Positions 1 to 8,836 of a stretch of 64,000 nucleotides of DNA are shown piece after piece (position 1 is the stretch's first letter; each line of letters opens with the position of its first letter). Both the position numbers and the translations under genes were made by a program. Source of the stretch: Accumulibacter sp. (GTDB taxonomy: Bacteria > Pseudomonadota > Gammaproteobacteria > Burkholderiales > Rhodocyclaceae); assembly GCA_024235715.1 (NCBI GenBank), contig JACKLW010000006.1, positions 62,001 to 126,000 of the forward strand, written 5' to 3'. Under the pieces are notes generated by a model, which searched no databases, was not told the DNA's origin, and saw nothing but the letters and a program-made list of their open reading frames with translations.

Positions 1-224
1 CCTTGCTCGGTTTCCTTCTCCTGCGCAGCTGGCGGCGTGCGGAAGACGTTTACACCGCCATGCTGGCCAGGGCCTACAGCGGCGAAATCCGTTGCCGGAA
101 GGTCTACCGCTTTGGCGCCGGAGAGTTTTTTTTCGTTTTCGGCTGGCTGGCCGTCTTCTGCATGCTTCGCGCCTACGATGTCACGCATCTTCTCGGATCG
201 CTGCTCTTGCAGTATTTGCCATGA
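1..224 (+). CDS. cbiQ: Cobalt/nickel ECF transporter, CbiQ-type transmembrane subunit (C-terminal end)
   Basis: Only the last 73 or so residues are in the window; the gene begins upstream. The visible part has the basic Ala/Arg coupling region (SWRRAEDVYTAMLARAYSG), which in CbiQ/EcfT proteins contacts the ATPase, followed by one hydrophobic segment near the C-terminus. The stop overlaps the start of the next gene, a CbiO-type ATPase, in an ATGA, so the two are translationally coupled. Known role of the family: the membrane core of a group I energy-coupling-factor importer for Co2+ or Ni2+. Both metals matter here (B12-dependent RNR, [NiFe] hydrogenase); the substrate cannot be told from this fragment. 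Confidence 0.8.
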   Translation, partial: LLGFLLLRSWRRAEDVYTAMLARAYSGEIRCRKVYRFGAGEFFFVFGWLAVFCMLRAYDVTHLLGSLLLQYLP

Positions 225-1000
225 CTCAGCATGTCGTTGCGTTCAGCAAACTTCGCTACGTCTATCCCGATGGCAGCGTCGCGCTCAGTGACATTTCGTT
301 GCGCATCACGCACGGGGAGTGCGTGGCGGTCATCGGCGCCAATGGGGCCGGCAAGTCGACACTGCTGCAGCAGTTGAACGGATCGCTGTCGCCGACCAGC
401 GGCGAAGTCAGGGTCGGCGATCTTCCTTTGAACAAGGCCACCCTGCCGCAGATCCGGCGCACGGTCGGAATGATCTTCCAGGATCCCGACAGCCAGCTGT
501 TCATGCCGACCGTTTTCGACGATGTCGCCTTCGGGCCGCTGAACCTGGGTTTGCCCCCTGCCGACGCCGAAATGCGTGCGCAGAGGGCGCTTGAGCAGGT
601 CGACGCCTGGCACCTGCGCGACAAGCCGCCGTATCTGCTGTCCGGCGGCGAGAAGAAGCGTGTCGCCATCGCCACGGTGCTTTCCATGGACCCCGCCGTT
701 CTGGCCATGGACGAGCCGAGCAGCGGCCTCGATGCCTTCGCTCGCCGACAACTGATCGCCCTGATCAAGGGCTTCCGCCACACGCGCATCATCGCCACTC
801 ATGACATGGACCTGGTAGCGGACGCATGCGAGCGGAGCATCGTGCTCCACCAAGGCCGTGTCGTCGCCGACGGACCGAGCCGCGAGATTTTTCGCGACGA
901 GGTGCTGCTCGCCGGCTGCCGGCTCGAGAAGCCCCTGTCGCTGCAGGGATGCCCGGTATGTCGCGTGTCGCTGACGCTGCTTCCGTCAGACCGCGGCTGA
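221..1000 (+). CDS. cbiO: Energy-coupling factor ABC transporter ATPase, CbiO type
   Basis: A 259-residue cytoplasmic ATPase. Walker A is GANGAGKST at residues 39-47, the Q-loop follows (FQDPDSQLF, the ECF-type form), the signature is LSGGEKKR, Walker B ends in LAMDEPSSGLD, and the switch His is in ATHDMD. The ATG at 221 is chosen because it overlaps the cbiQ stop and places the conserved N-terminus (V-F-Y-P-DG) correctly. It powers cobalt or nickel import with CbiQ and presumably CbiM/N encoded upstream of the window. The C-terminal 25 residues, including a CPVC motif, go beyond the usual ABC fold and have no assigned role. Confidence 0.93.
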   Translation: MTQHVVAFSKLRYVYPDGSVALSDISLRITHGECVAVIGANGAGKSTLLQQLNGSLSPTSGEVRVGDLPLNKATLPQIRRTVGMIFQDPDSQLFMPTVFDDVAFGPLNLGLPPADAEMRAQRALEQVDAWHLRDKPPYLLSGGEKKRVAIATVLSMDPAVLAMDEPSSGLDAFARRQLIALIKGFRHTRIIATHDMDLVADACERSIVLHQGRVVADGPSREIFRDEVLLAGCRLEKPLSLQGCPVCRVSLTLLPSDRG

Positions 1001-1295
1001 GCGCGTCGCGCGTCGCGCGCCGCGGCCTGTCGCTTGATCGCGTGTTTTCGGCACGGGCGCACCGAGGAGCAGGCACGCGCGGGCCGGTAGTCTGTCACGG
1101 TTTCGCAATGGGGGCAGCTTGGCTTGGATGGTGCGGAGGAGTCTTCAACAGTGGCGGAGGCTTGCCAATCCAATGGACTGCCGGTGTCACAGCTCTGCGA
1201 ACGTTACCCAGGTCTCCGCATCTAATGAGCGTCCGCACCGCACGCGATGCTGAGAATGCGTGCAGCACTGCTTGTCGCAAAGAAAGGGGGCTGTC
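1001..1295. other. Intergenic, no gene recognised
   Basis: Just after the cbiO stop is a very G+C-rich stretch of repeated GCGCGTC-like words. No reading frame here has a credible start and ribosome site, and no T-tailed terminator is visible. The last 20 bases carry the AAGAAAGGGGG ribosome-binding site of the next gene. Confidence 0.4.
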
Positions 1296-2120
1296 ATGCC
1301 ACGCGCAGATACATTGTTCGGTCCGATGGACCTGATTGCCTTTCCGGCTCGCATTATCCAGGTCGGAGATCCTGACAAGAAAATCGTCAGGAAGATACAG
1401 AATCGCTTGAACGCCGCAGGATGCGGGCCGATTCCTGAAGACGGAATCTTCGACAAGAAAGGAACGGAGAGAGCGGTGAGGGTATTCCAGGCCCGCTTTC
1501 CTGACGTCACTGGAACGCCGCTTGAAATCGACGGGAAAGTTGGTTCGCTCACCTGGGGCGCAATGTTCGGCGCGTCGACAGTACCCGCCAACTCAGCCGC
1601 ACCTTCGGCGCTTACCAGAGCAGCGATAGATTTCGCCGTTACTCAGATCGGCGTCATGGAAGAGCCGCTCGGATCGAATCGGGGTCCAGAGGTCGATCGC
1701 TATCTCACTGCCGTCGGGCTTGATCCAGCCGCAGGGAGTTTCGCCTGGTGTGTGGCATTCACTCATTTCTGTTACCGAACCGCTTCGGCATCGCTCAGCC
1801 TCTCGAACCCGCATATCAGGACTGCGGGCGTGCTCGCTCATTGGAACAAGGCTGCGGCAAAGAGCAAGGTGGTGCGTGTGACTCACGACCAAGCGGTTGG
1901 AGACCCGGGTCTGGTCACGCCTGGTTCGCTATTTATCATTGATCTGGGAAGAGGCATGGGCCACTCGGGGATGGTCATCGAAGTGGCAAATGGCAGGCTG
2001 GTGACCATTGAAGGCAACACCAATGACAACGGTTCGAGAAACGGCATTGGCGTCTTCAAGCGCGACTCACGGAAAATTTCCAGTATCAACAAGGGTTTTA
2101 TCGATTACAGCGCCTTCTAG
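1296..2120 (+). CDS. Peptidoglycan-binding and CHAP-like amidase domain protein
   Basis: 274 residues. Residues about 20-90 form a peptidoglycan-binding type 1 repeat (QNRLNAAG, PEDGIFDKKGTERAVRVFQ, DGKVGSLTWGAMFG). Residues about 110-265 look like a CHAP/NlpC-type cysteine peptidase: Cys152 in FAWCVAF and His223 in GHSGMV fit the catalytic pair, with EGNTN near the end. ATG 1296 is preferred over the in-frame ATG at 1260 because AAGAAAGGGGG lies just upstream. No signal peptide is visible, so export may use another route or the protein may act in lysis or contractile-injection contexts. A role in cell-wall cleavage is inferred from domains only. Confidence 0.75.
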   Translation: MPRADTLFGPMDLIAFPARIIQVGDPDKKIVRKIQNRLNAAGCGPIPEDGIFDKKGTERAVRVFQARFPDVTGTPLEIDGKVGSLTWGAMFGASTVPANSAAPSALTRAAIDFAVTQIGVMEEPLGSNRGPEVDRYLTAVGLDPAAGSFAWCVAFTHFCYRTASASLSLSNPHIRTAGVLAHWNKAAAKSKVVRVTHDQAVGDPGLVTPGSLFIIDLGRGMGHSGMVIEVANGRLVTIEGNTNDNGSRNGIGVFKRDSRKISSINKGFIDYSAF

Positions 2121-2265
2121 CAGCGAGCAAACAGCGCGGTTGCCGTTCCGTTCGCTGCGAAGCCCTGTGTTGCTGGCAGAGACCTTATACGGCGGGTGCA
2201 GCGTACCGGCAACCAGCCACCTGTGGCCGACTGCCTGAAAATCGACCCGAAGGAGGGGCCAGACC

Positions 2266-3324
2266 ATGTCATCCGATGCGACCGAAGCAGATCCAAGACC
2301 GCTCGGCGACGGGCATGGATGGGTTGATACACCTGACGAAAAGACCACCCGCGCAGAACTGGTTGCCAGGATTGGCGAGCAGCAGCGACGCGTGGCTTTC
2401 GCCGTTGGTTCCGGCCTCGGAGGAAAAGTGGATCGGGGACAGCATCAGAAGCAATTGCTCGGTGCTAAAGCTACCTTGCGTCTGGTCGACAGCATTCCCA
2501 GCCCCGTGAAGAGGGGACCTTTCGCGACCGCGTGCTCACTTCCCGTAGCCTGTCGGTTGTCCAGCGGTCAACCATGCCCGTTCGCCGATACGTCTGCCGA
2601 CGTCCGCGGCATGGCTCTCAAATTCTTCTCCCCACAGGGGAGCGAAACAGACATTCTGGCAACCAACGAAGGTGGACGGTCGCATGCCAGGAATGCCGAA
2701 ACGTTCATGGCGTTCGCCGACATTCTTGTCTCAAGGATCGAGAACGGAACAAGCGGCGCTGTCGAGGAGCTTCTCAAGGAGTTGCGCGGCGACAAGCTTA
2801 CCGTAGGTGAAGTTTCCCGCATGGCGGCGATTCTCCTAAAAGAAGTCGGCTTGCACAGGGTTCATAGTCTGTCGCTCGAAAGCTACTGGGGATCGGTTGT
2901 GAAGCTGGGCGATGCTGCCTTCAAGTATTCACTCCACCGCCATCCGGAGACCCTGCCGTTGCATGACTCTGCCTCTGATGGCCCGGAGTATCTCCGGCAG
3001 GAGATTTTGCACCGCCTGGCCACTGGACCTGTCAAATGGCAGCTTGCCGTGCAGCTCTTCGTTAACGAAAACGACACCCCCGTCCATGACGCATCGAAGA
3101 AATGGCAAAGCGTGCCCAGCGTTATTGGTGAACTGGAGATTTCATCGATTCCGTCAGAAGAAGACGAGAGGATTGTCAACCAGATGGCATTCAATCCGGC
3201 TAATGGCTTCGACCCTCTCGGGATTACGCATGCTCGGGCAGATGTTTATGCTGCGAGTGCCAGAAACCGTGCTGGCCGGGGTCTTCTGTCCAGCGATGCG
3301 GCGCGTCAATACTTGATGGCTTGA
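2266..3324 (+). CDS. Catalase-family (heme) protein, atypical
   Basis: 352 residues, shorter than classical catalases (about 480 or more) and in the range of the catalase-related peroxidase group. DVRGMALKFF near residue 115 matches the conserved catalase core after the RFS region. Near the C-terminus Arg324 and Tyr328 (RADVY) reproduce the Arg-X3-Tyr proximal heme-ligand motif. The usual RFSNGS and the distal-His HAxG signature are poorly conserved: the equivalent stretch reads CRLSSGQ and the distal His cannot be assigned with certainty. No signal peptide. Likely a heme-dependent peroxidase or other heme enzyme; hydrogen peroxide dismutation is not assured. Ribosome site GGAGG lies before ATG 2266. 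Confidence 0.65.
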   Translation: MSSDATEADPRPLGDGHGWVDTPDEKTTRAELVARIGEQQRRVAFAVGSGLGGKVDRGQHQKQLLGAKATLRLVDSIPSPVKRGPFATACSLPVACRLSSGQPCPFADTSADVRGMALKFFSPQGSETDILATNEGGRSHARNAETFMAFADILVSRIENGTSGAVEELLKELRGDKLTVGEVSRMAAILLKEVGLHRVHSLSLESYWGSVVKLGDAAFKYSLHRHPETLPLHDSASDGPEYLRQEILHRLATGPVKWQLAVQLFVNENDTPVHDASKKWQSVPSVIGELEISSIPSEEDERIVNQMAFNPANGFDPLGITHARADVYAASARNRAGRGLLSSDAARQYLMA

Positions 3325-3914
3325 GCCCCTGCCACCGCCCGCGGCGTGACAAGTAAAGCCGGGCGGCGAGCGTCGGCCAAGGCGAACAACTCCTCGGCTA
3401 TTGTCGCCCTCCTTGAACACGGGCAGCGTGTCGCTGCGGCGAGTCTGCATGAATTCGCGACCGGAATATGCTGGGAGGCGTCGGCGAAGAGATCGCCTGC
3501 ATTTTCCACATACCTTGCAACGCCTGTTGGCCTGCCGTGCGGCGCATGCAAACGACGCCGATCCACCGTCACCGGGGCGATCTCTTCGACAAGCCCGTAT
3601 TCATTCCCCAGCTGATCGTCGATCATCCCGGCCTGAGCCGCCGGAGGCTGTCGAAGAGATCGTGGAAAGCGTGGAATTGGCTGCAGGCCAATAATACGTT
3701 GCGCAACAGGGTGTGCCGCCGGATGATGCTGTATCACTTGTTCCTTCTCATCGATCAGCAGCCGCTTCCCGGGAATCTCATGGCAAATGGAGCCAATGGC
3801 TGGAGGCGATACCAGTTCCGCCTTCTCCATCGGCGACTCCTGGTTGGTTGGTTGGTCGTTCGGTGATTGGCGAACCGGGGTTGTGGTTTGCCGCTCGCTC
3901 GACACCGCGAGCAC
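3325..3914. other. Long gap without a recognisable gene
   Basis: About 590 bases. Overlapping open frames exist on both strands (a minus-strand frame runs through most of it), but none has a credible start, ribosome site or recognisable motif, and they contradict each other. A short direct repeat of GGTT units lies near 3841-3856. It may be a decayed gene, but I cannot identify one. Confidence 0.3.
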
Positions 3915-4387
3915 TCAGCGCACGCGTTTCGCTGTTCCCTGGAACACGTTGTCGGACGGGTTGGTCTGGATCATCCAGATCGTGTCGCCCTGGGGGGGCT
4001 CGACGTAGATGTTGAACTTCACACCACTGGCGTCAGAGAACGGAACGGTGCCGTTACAGTCCTCGTTAATCGAATAAGAGCCGGGAGCACCGCCCGAGGG
4101 GGGTGAAGGATGGCGCCGCTGTCACCGAACGGGTTTGCGACGGTGACCGCTGGCGTGCTCAGCGTACCGTCACCATTGAAATCGAGTACTTCGAGGATCG
4201 CCTTGGGATACCAGGCGGCGCCAGACCCACTGCCGGCAGTCCGCGTGAATCCGCTCGCGGTGAAGACATACTGCCCTCGCAGGGTGTCTTCCGTGCACCG
4301 GTGTTGCTTGGGCCGGGCGTCGGCGAGTCCCGGGAGACACAGAATGAGCGGGAGAATGGCTGCGCACTTGGTCATGAGGTTTTTCAT
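3915..4387 (-). pseudogene. Exported small protein, interrupted by a frameshift
   Basis: Starts at ATG 4387 behind a strong GAAGGAGAA site. A signal peptide (MKNLMTKCAAILPLILCLPGLADA) leads into CTEDTLRGQYVFTASGF and a repetitive beta-type sequence. In the starting frame the protein reads 122 residues and turns nonsensical after AILHPP. Adding one base to the run of six G at 4098-4103 (C on the coding strand) restores a sensible tail: PSGGAPGSYSINEDCNGTVPF, then a conserved-looking FNIYVEPPQGDTIW and a stop at 3915. Full length would be about 157 residues. The tail resembles small periplasmic proteins with a Cys-bearing GTY..N.DC.GT repeat. Function unknown. Either a true mutation or a homopolymer sequencing error. 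Confidence 0.7.
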
Positions 4388-4931
4388 GGGATTCTCCTTC
4401 GGTGACTTTCACAGTAAAGAAGATGACGGCGCGCATCAACAGCGCGTACGCGACCAAGGACAGATAATTCACCGTCGTCACTCGCCGTCGATAACAGTAT
4501 AGATGATCAAAATAGTCAACTTATGTTTTCTTCAACCCGCTGGAGTCGCATTGATGGTTTGCGGCGGAAGCGGATACGGCTGGGACGACTGACGTGCGGT
4601 TCGACGACCATCCTGTACCCCAGGTCGGGCTACTAGGGCTCTTCGGCGCAGATGCCGAGGAAGCGTTGTTCAACCAGTGGGCGTAGCTCCGGGGCGGCGG
4701 CTCTGGCGGCCTCCCCTGCTTTCACCCGCTTCACCGTCAGTTCCCTGAACGCCGGCTCGTATGCCGGTTTCGGCGTCTCCAGTTCTCGCTTCCGAAGTGA
4801 CCGAGTCCTACGTCACCCTCGGAAGACGAACTTGCGGGGAAGCTCGCACCGAATGCACTATCCTTAAGCCAAAAGCCGGCCATGTCAGCTGAAACCTTGT
4901 TGTCCGTGTTCAAGCCCGAAGGGAGATCGAA
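4388..4931. other. Intergenic region with an A+T-rich promoter-like pocket
   Basis: About 540 bases between divergent genes. Bases 4490-4535 are clearly A+T-rich for this genome and contain, on the minus strand, TTGACT followed by TATACT (4496-4501). The spacing between them (12) is too short for one sigma70 promoter, but TATACT could still serve as a -10 for the frameshifted gene. Bases 4600-4900 hold weak open frames without motifs. GAAGGGAGA at 4918-4926 is the ribosome site of the cyanophycinase gene. Confidence 0.35.
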
Positions 4932-6077
4932 ATGAAACTGCTTCTGCAACCGTTTTTTCCTGAGAATCAACACAAGGTCGCCGGGATAGCGCACGGGTTG
5001 TTGGCATCTACCATTCTCGGTGTCTTTCTCGCTCTCGGCGTCGGCTCGGCCGAGGCGGCCAGCAAGTCCAAACTCAGTATCTTTCAGCATGGAAAGCCGG
5101 TCGGATACCTGCCCTGCGACACGGCGATGCTACCGAAGCGAGCCGCTGTTTTGATGGGCGGTGGTCTCGACGTCAAGGATGCTTACAGTTGGATGATCGC
5201 CAAGATGGCCGAATGCCCGGATGGTATCGCGGGGAAGCCGGGCAATTTCGTGGTGATTCGTGCTGGCGGCAATCCCTCCTATGACAGCTTTATCTTCAAA
5301 CTCGGTCCAGTCGCCTCGGTCCAAACACTGGTTGTCCCGACTGTCGAAACCGCCAATGACACTGCACTTGAACCCTACATTCGCAACGCCGGCGCGATCT
5401 GGCTCACCGGCGGAGATCAGGGCGATTACTACAACTTCTGGAAAGGTACGCTACTGGAACGTCTGGTTTCCGAGCAAGTCGCGAACTACGGCATCCCTAT
5501 TGGGGGAACGAGCGCTGGCATGATGATCCTTAGCGAGTTCAACTACATCGCCGATCCATACACGATAAGTTCGTACGATGCATTGCACGACCCATACAAG
5601 GACGGCGCAGTAACGCTGAAACGGGATTTCTGGACCTACACCACGCCATTCCTGCCGCTGTTATCGACGGTTACGGATTCGCATTTTGACACCCGTAACC
5701 GCATGGGGCGGTTGGTCACTTTCTTGGCGCGCGTCATCGAGGACAAGTGGGCAAACACGAACAGTGCACGCGCCATCGGCGTCGATCAGCAAACCGCATT
5801 GCTCATGGAGTATTACGACAAGTCATCCTCGCCTTCAAAACGTGCGTTTGCCACCGTTACAATCATCGCCAATCCCGGCATTCTTGGTGCCGCTTATTTT
5901 CTCAGCGCCGGTGCAGGTGGCAGCCTGATCGTTGATCCGCGTCAGCCGTTGACTTTTACGCATGTTGACGTGCAAAAGTGTCCCGTCACTAGCCCGACAA
6001 TCAATTGCCAACCAGTCAAATACCAGATCAACGTCATAGAAGGCGACCTGACCTCGACGATTGGCACCGTCTACTGA
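4932..6077 (+). CDS. Exported cyanophycinase (peptidase S51 family)
   Basis: 381 residues. Residues about 18-43 form a signal peptide ending GSAEAA. The S51 core follows: LMGGGLD at 74-80, WLTGGDQ at 157-163 and the nucleophile motif GGTSAGM at 191-197 (Ser194), as in cyanophycinases and peptidase E. Length agrees with exported cyanophycinases (CphE type), which are longer than the intracellular CphB. The reaction would be hydrolysis of the Asp-Arg polymer cyanophycin to dipeptides outside the cytoplasm. No cyanophycin synthetase is in the window, which fits scavenging of released polymer. Good ribosome site; monocistronic. Confidence 0.88.
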   Translation: MKLLLQPFFPENQHKVAGIAHGLLASTILGVFLALGVGSAEAASKSKLSIFQHGKPVGYLPCDTAMLPKRAAVLMGGGLDVKDAYSWMIAKMAECPDGIAGKPGNFVVIRAGGNPSYDSFIFKLGPVASVQTLVVPTVETANDTALEPYIRNAGAIWLTGGDQGDYYNFWKGTLLERLVSEQVANYGIPIGGTSAGMMILSEFNYIADPYTISSYDALHDPYKDGAVTLKRDFWTYTTPFLPLLSTVTDSHFDTRNRMGRLVTFLARVIEDKWANTNSARAIGVDQQTALLMEYYDKSSSPSKRAFATVTIIANPGILGAAYFLSAGAGGSLIVDPRQPLTFTHVDVQKCPVTSPTINCQPVKYQINVIEGDLTSTIGTVY

Positions 6078-6640
6078 ACAATTCAGGCAATAATAGGACG
6101 CGAAAAAGAGACAGGAAAGCGGTCGCCTTCAGCGACGGAAGCGAATGCGGGTGATATCTCTTGCGGTGGTGACGACTTGCCTTGGACTGCTCACCGAGCT
6201 TTCGTTCGCACAGCGCGATGACGGCTTCGTTCTGCTTGATGGCGTTGCCCTGCTTCGCCGCGGTCGTGGTCAGCGGCGCAGCAAATGCTGCATGGCGCGA
6301 ACGGCCTCGTTGCTGCCTACGGCTGCAGCGGCGAGTTCACGATGCTGGCCAGCAGGCTGGCAACGCTGCACGCGCGCGAGCGGGAACGGTTCCGGGCCGT
6401 CGGGCATCATGCGCGGCAGACGACCGAGTCTCGCGACTGGCGGCATGTGGCAGGGGAACTGGAAGCGCGGCTGTCGATCACGTGATCTGGCCGTACGGCA
6501 CTACCCCGCTTGGCCGGGGATGCCACCGGTCCATTTCCTTCTCAGGCGGACTCTCGCGACTGTTGTTCCGGGGCGGCGCCCGACAGGCTGCGACGTTCAG
6601 GGTATGCTTCGCCCGTTCTCTCTCGATCGCCGTATTGCGC
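6078..6640. other. Gap with a possible frameshifted small exported protein
   Basis: An ATG at 6145 behind CGGAAGCGA opens a convincing signal peptide (MRVISLAVVTTCLGLLTELSFA) but the frame then becomes unnatural. A second frame from 6217 also reads like a signal peptide (LPCFAAVVVSGAANA). A third frame from about 6285 to 6485 reads SGEFTMLASRLATLHARERE with third-position G/C typical of genes here. This pattern suggests one small exported protein broken by one or more indels, but I cannot reconstruct it with confidence. The remaining bases up to 6640 lead into the antiporter gene. Confidence 0.3.
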
Positions 6641-7879
6641 ATGCTCGATATCGTTGCCATCTGCCTCGTCATCACCGCACTGCTCGCGTACCTGAACCAG
6701 CGCTTCGTTGGCCTGCCGACGCCGGTCGGTGTGATGGCCGCAGCGCTGCTCTTTTCCCTGACCCTGATCGGCCTGGACGCGCTGGGCATCGCACATCGCT
6801 TCTGGAAACTCGAGAAATCGCTGCTCCTGTCGATCGATTTTGCCGATGTCCTCATGGAGGGCATGCTGTCGCTGCTGCTTTTTGCCGGCGCACTGCACGT
6901 CGACCTGAGCGAACTCAAGACCTACCGCCTCCCGGTTGCCGCCCTGGCCGTTTTCGGTACGCTGCTGTCGACGCTGGTGGTCGGATTTGGAATGTGGTTC
7001 ACGCTGCCGCTCACCGGTATCGACCTGTCGCTGGTGTATTGTCTGATCTTCGGCGCCTTGATCTCGCCGACGGACCCGATCGCGGTGATGGGTATCCTGA
7101 AGTCTGCCGGCGCGCCAAAGGCGCTGAAACTGGTAATCGTGGGCGAATCGCTCTTCAACGACGGTGTGGCGTTGGTGCTCTTCTCGCTATTCACGGGCAT
7201 GTTGGCGAGCGGCCTGAAGCCGGCCTTCGGCGAGAGCCTCGACTTGCTGCTGCACGAAGCCGGCGGTGGCCTGCTCCTGGGCCTGGTACTCGGCTATCTG
7301 ACCTTTCGCTTGCTCAAGAGTGGCGATAGCTACCAGGTTGACGTCCTGTTGTCGCTGGCTGCGGTCACCGGCGGTTACGCACTGGCGAACAGGCTGGATG
7401 TCTCCGGCCCGCTGGCCATGGTGGTCGCCGGCCTGATCATCGGCAACCACGGCCGGGCGCTGGCGATGTCGGAAAGCACGCGTCGCTACGTGGACATGTT
7501 CTGGGAATTGATCGACGAGATATTGAACGCGACGCTTTTTGTCCTGATCGGCATGGAGGTGGTGGTGGTGCTGTTTTCGATCAACCTCCTGGTCGCCGCG
7601 GGCGTGGCGATCTGCGTCACCCTGCTGGCGCGATTGCTGACGGCCGGATTGCCGGTGGCCGTTCTCAGCAACGCTTTCAACCTGCCGCGTGGTGCATGGA
7701 AGGTACTGACCTGGGGAGGTTTGCGGGGTGGAGTCTCGGTGGCGCTCGCGCTGTCGCTGCCGGCAGGGCAGGAGCGCGACACCGTGGTTGCGCTGACCTA
7801 CTGCGTTGTCGTGTTCTCCATATTTGCCCAGGGACTTTCGATCGGCTACGTCACGCGCAAGGCCGTTCTGCGTCGTTGA
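6641..7879 (+). CDS. Na+/H+ antiporter (CPA1 family)
   Basis: 412 residues with about 12 hydrophobic segments. Diagnostic CPA1 features: LLFAGALHVDLSEL, the conserved ALISPTDPIAVMGIL, the VGESLFNDGVALVLF motif holding the Asn-Asp ion-binding pair, and the C-terminal TWGGLRGGVSVALALSLP helix. This is the bacterial NhaP/YjcE-like subgroup, an inner-membrane exchanger of Na+ (or K+) for H+. ATG 6641 is chosen because the transmembrane core starts at once (MLDIVAICLVITALLAYL); upstream sequence in the same frame is not protein-like. Confidence 0.92.
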   Translation: MLDIVAICLVITALLAYLNQRFVGLPTPVGVMAAALLFSLTLIGLDALGIAHRFWKLEKSLLLSIDFADVLMEGMLSLLLFAGALHVDLSELKTYRLPVAALAVFGTLLSTLVVGFGMWFTLPLTGIDLSLVYCLIFGALISPTDPIAVMGILKSAGAPKALKLVIVGESLFNDGVALVLFSLFTGMLASGLKPAFGESLDLLLHEAGGGLLLGLVLGYLTFRLLKSGDSYQVDVLLSLAAVTGGYALANRLDVSGPLAMVVAGLIIGNHGRALAMSESTRRYVDMFWELIDEILNATLFVLIGMEVVVVLFSINLLVAAGVAICVTLLARLLTAGLPVAVLSNAFNLPRGAWKVLTWGGLRGGVSVALALSLPAGQERDTVVALTYCVVVFSIFAQGLSIGYVTRKAVLRR

Positions 7880-8074
7880 AGCATTGATCTTTGACCCCCT
7901 CCGGAATGTTGGTGGCGTCATTTCGGGCATGGTGGCTTGTGATGCCCATCCGCAGATGACAGAATGCGCGCAGCGCGCCAGATCAAGCTGTGCGGCCCCG
8001 TGCCGGGCGGCGCAAGTTCGCCATCAGGGCGTCGGCGCCTAGTCAATCGCTCTCCGCCAGGGAAATCAAACAGC

Positions 8075-8689
8075 ATGCAGACCAGCCAGGAAATGCTGAG
8101 CACTTTCATCCTTCTCTGGGCCGTCATCGACCCGATCGGGACGGTGCCCGTCTTCATCTCCTCGACGCAAGGTCGCGACGATGCCGAGCGACGGAAGATT
8201 GCGCTGGTCGCGGCGACCGCCTCTGCCGGAATACTCCTTTTCTTCCTGATTGCCGGGGAAATCCTGCTGCGTGCCATGGGCGTACCGCTGGTTGCTTTCC
8301 AGATTGCCGGCGGCCTGGTGCTCTTCCTGTTCGCCCTGACGATGATCTTTGGCGAAAGCAAGCCCGAAGGTGAAATGAAGATGGCGCGCTCGGTACAGGA
8401 CACGGCGATCTTTCCGCTGGCGACGCCGTCCATCGCATCGCCGGGGGCGATGATGGCCATCGTCCTGCTCACTGAAAACGCCAAGCATTCAATCGCCCAG
8501 CAGGCAGTCACCGGGCTCCTGATGCTCTCAGTGATCGCCGTGGTCTATCTCCTGATGCGCGCCGCGGCAGGGATCTCGAAAGTGATCGGTGACGGTGGCG
8601 CCAGCATCGTCAGCCGCGTGATGGGTCTGGTCCTGGCGTCGATCGCTGCTTCGAATGTTCTGGCAGGTCTCAAGGAGTACTTCCAGTGA
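8075..8689 (+). CDS. MarC family integral membrane protein
   Basis: 204 residues, six predicted membrane helices in the two-fold arrangement of the MarC/YchE/YhgN family. Typical motifs are ALWAVIDPIGTVPVF-like at the N-terminus (here LLWAVIDPIGTVPVF), FPLATPSIASPGAM in the middle and the C-terminal S(R)VMGLVLASIAASNVL. The family name derives from a disproved link to multiple antibiotic resistance; substrate unknown. ATG 8075 gives the standard family start; the upstream in-frame ATG at 7964 would add a non-homologous tail. No operon partner is evident. Confidence 0.9.
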   Translation: MQTSQEMLSTFILLWAVIDPIGTVPVFISSTQGRDDAERRKIALVAATASAGILLFFLIAGEILLRAMGVPLVAFQIAGGLVLFLFALTMIFGESKPEGEMKMARSVQDTAIFPLATPSIASPGAMMAIVLLTENAKHSIAQQAVTGLLMLSVIAVVYLLMRAAAGISKVIGDGGASIVSRVMGLVLASIAASNVLAGLKEYFQ

Positions 8690-8836
8690 AGCGCTGTCGA
8701 AGAAGGTGCAGCCAGGTCGGCGATTCGGATCTGGGGGCGCGGCAGATCACACTTCTTGCGAACGGACGTGATACGGTTTCGCTTTTTGCCGGCAATGGTG
8801 CCGCGCATATGTCTTCACAACTTCAAGGATGGAGAG

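Noticed and set aside
3306-3914. 202-codon minus-strand frame
   Set aside because: No ribosome site, no motif and unusual composition; partly overlaps the end of the catalase-family gene.
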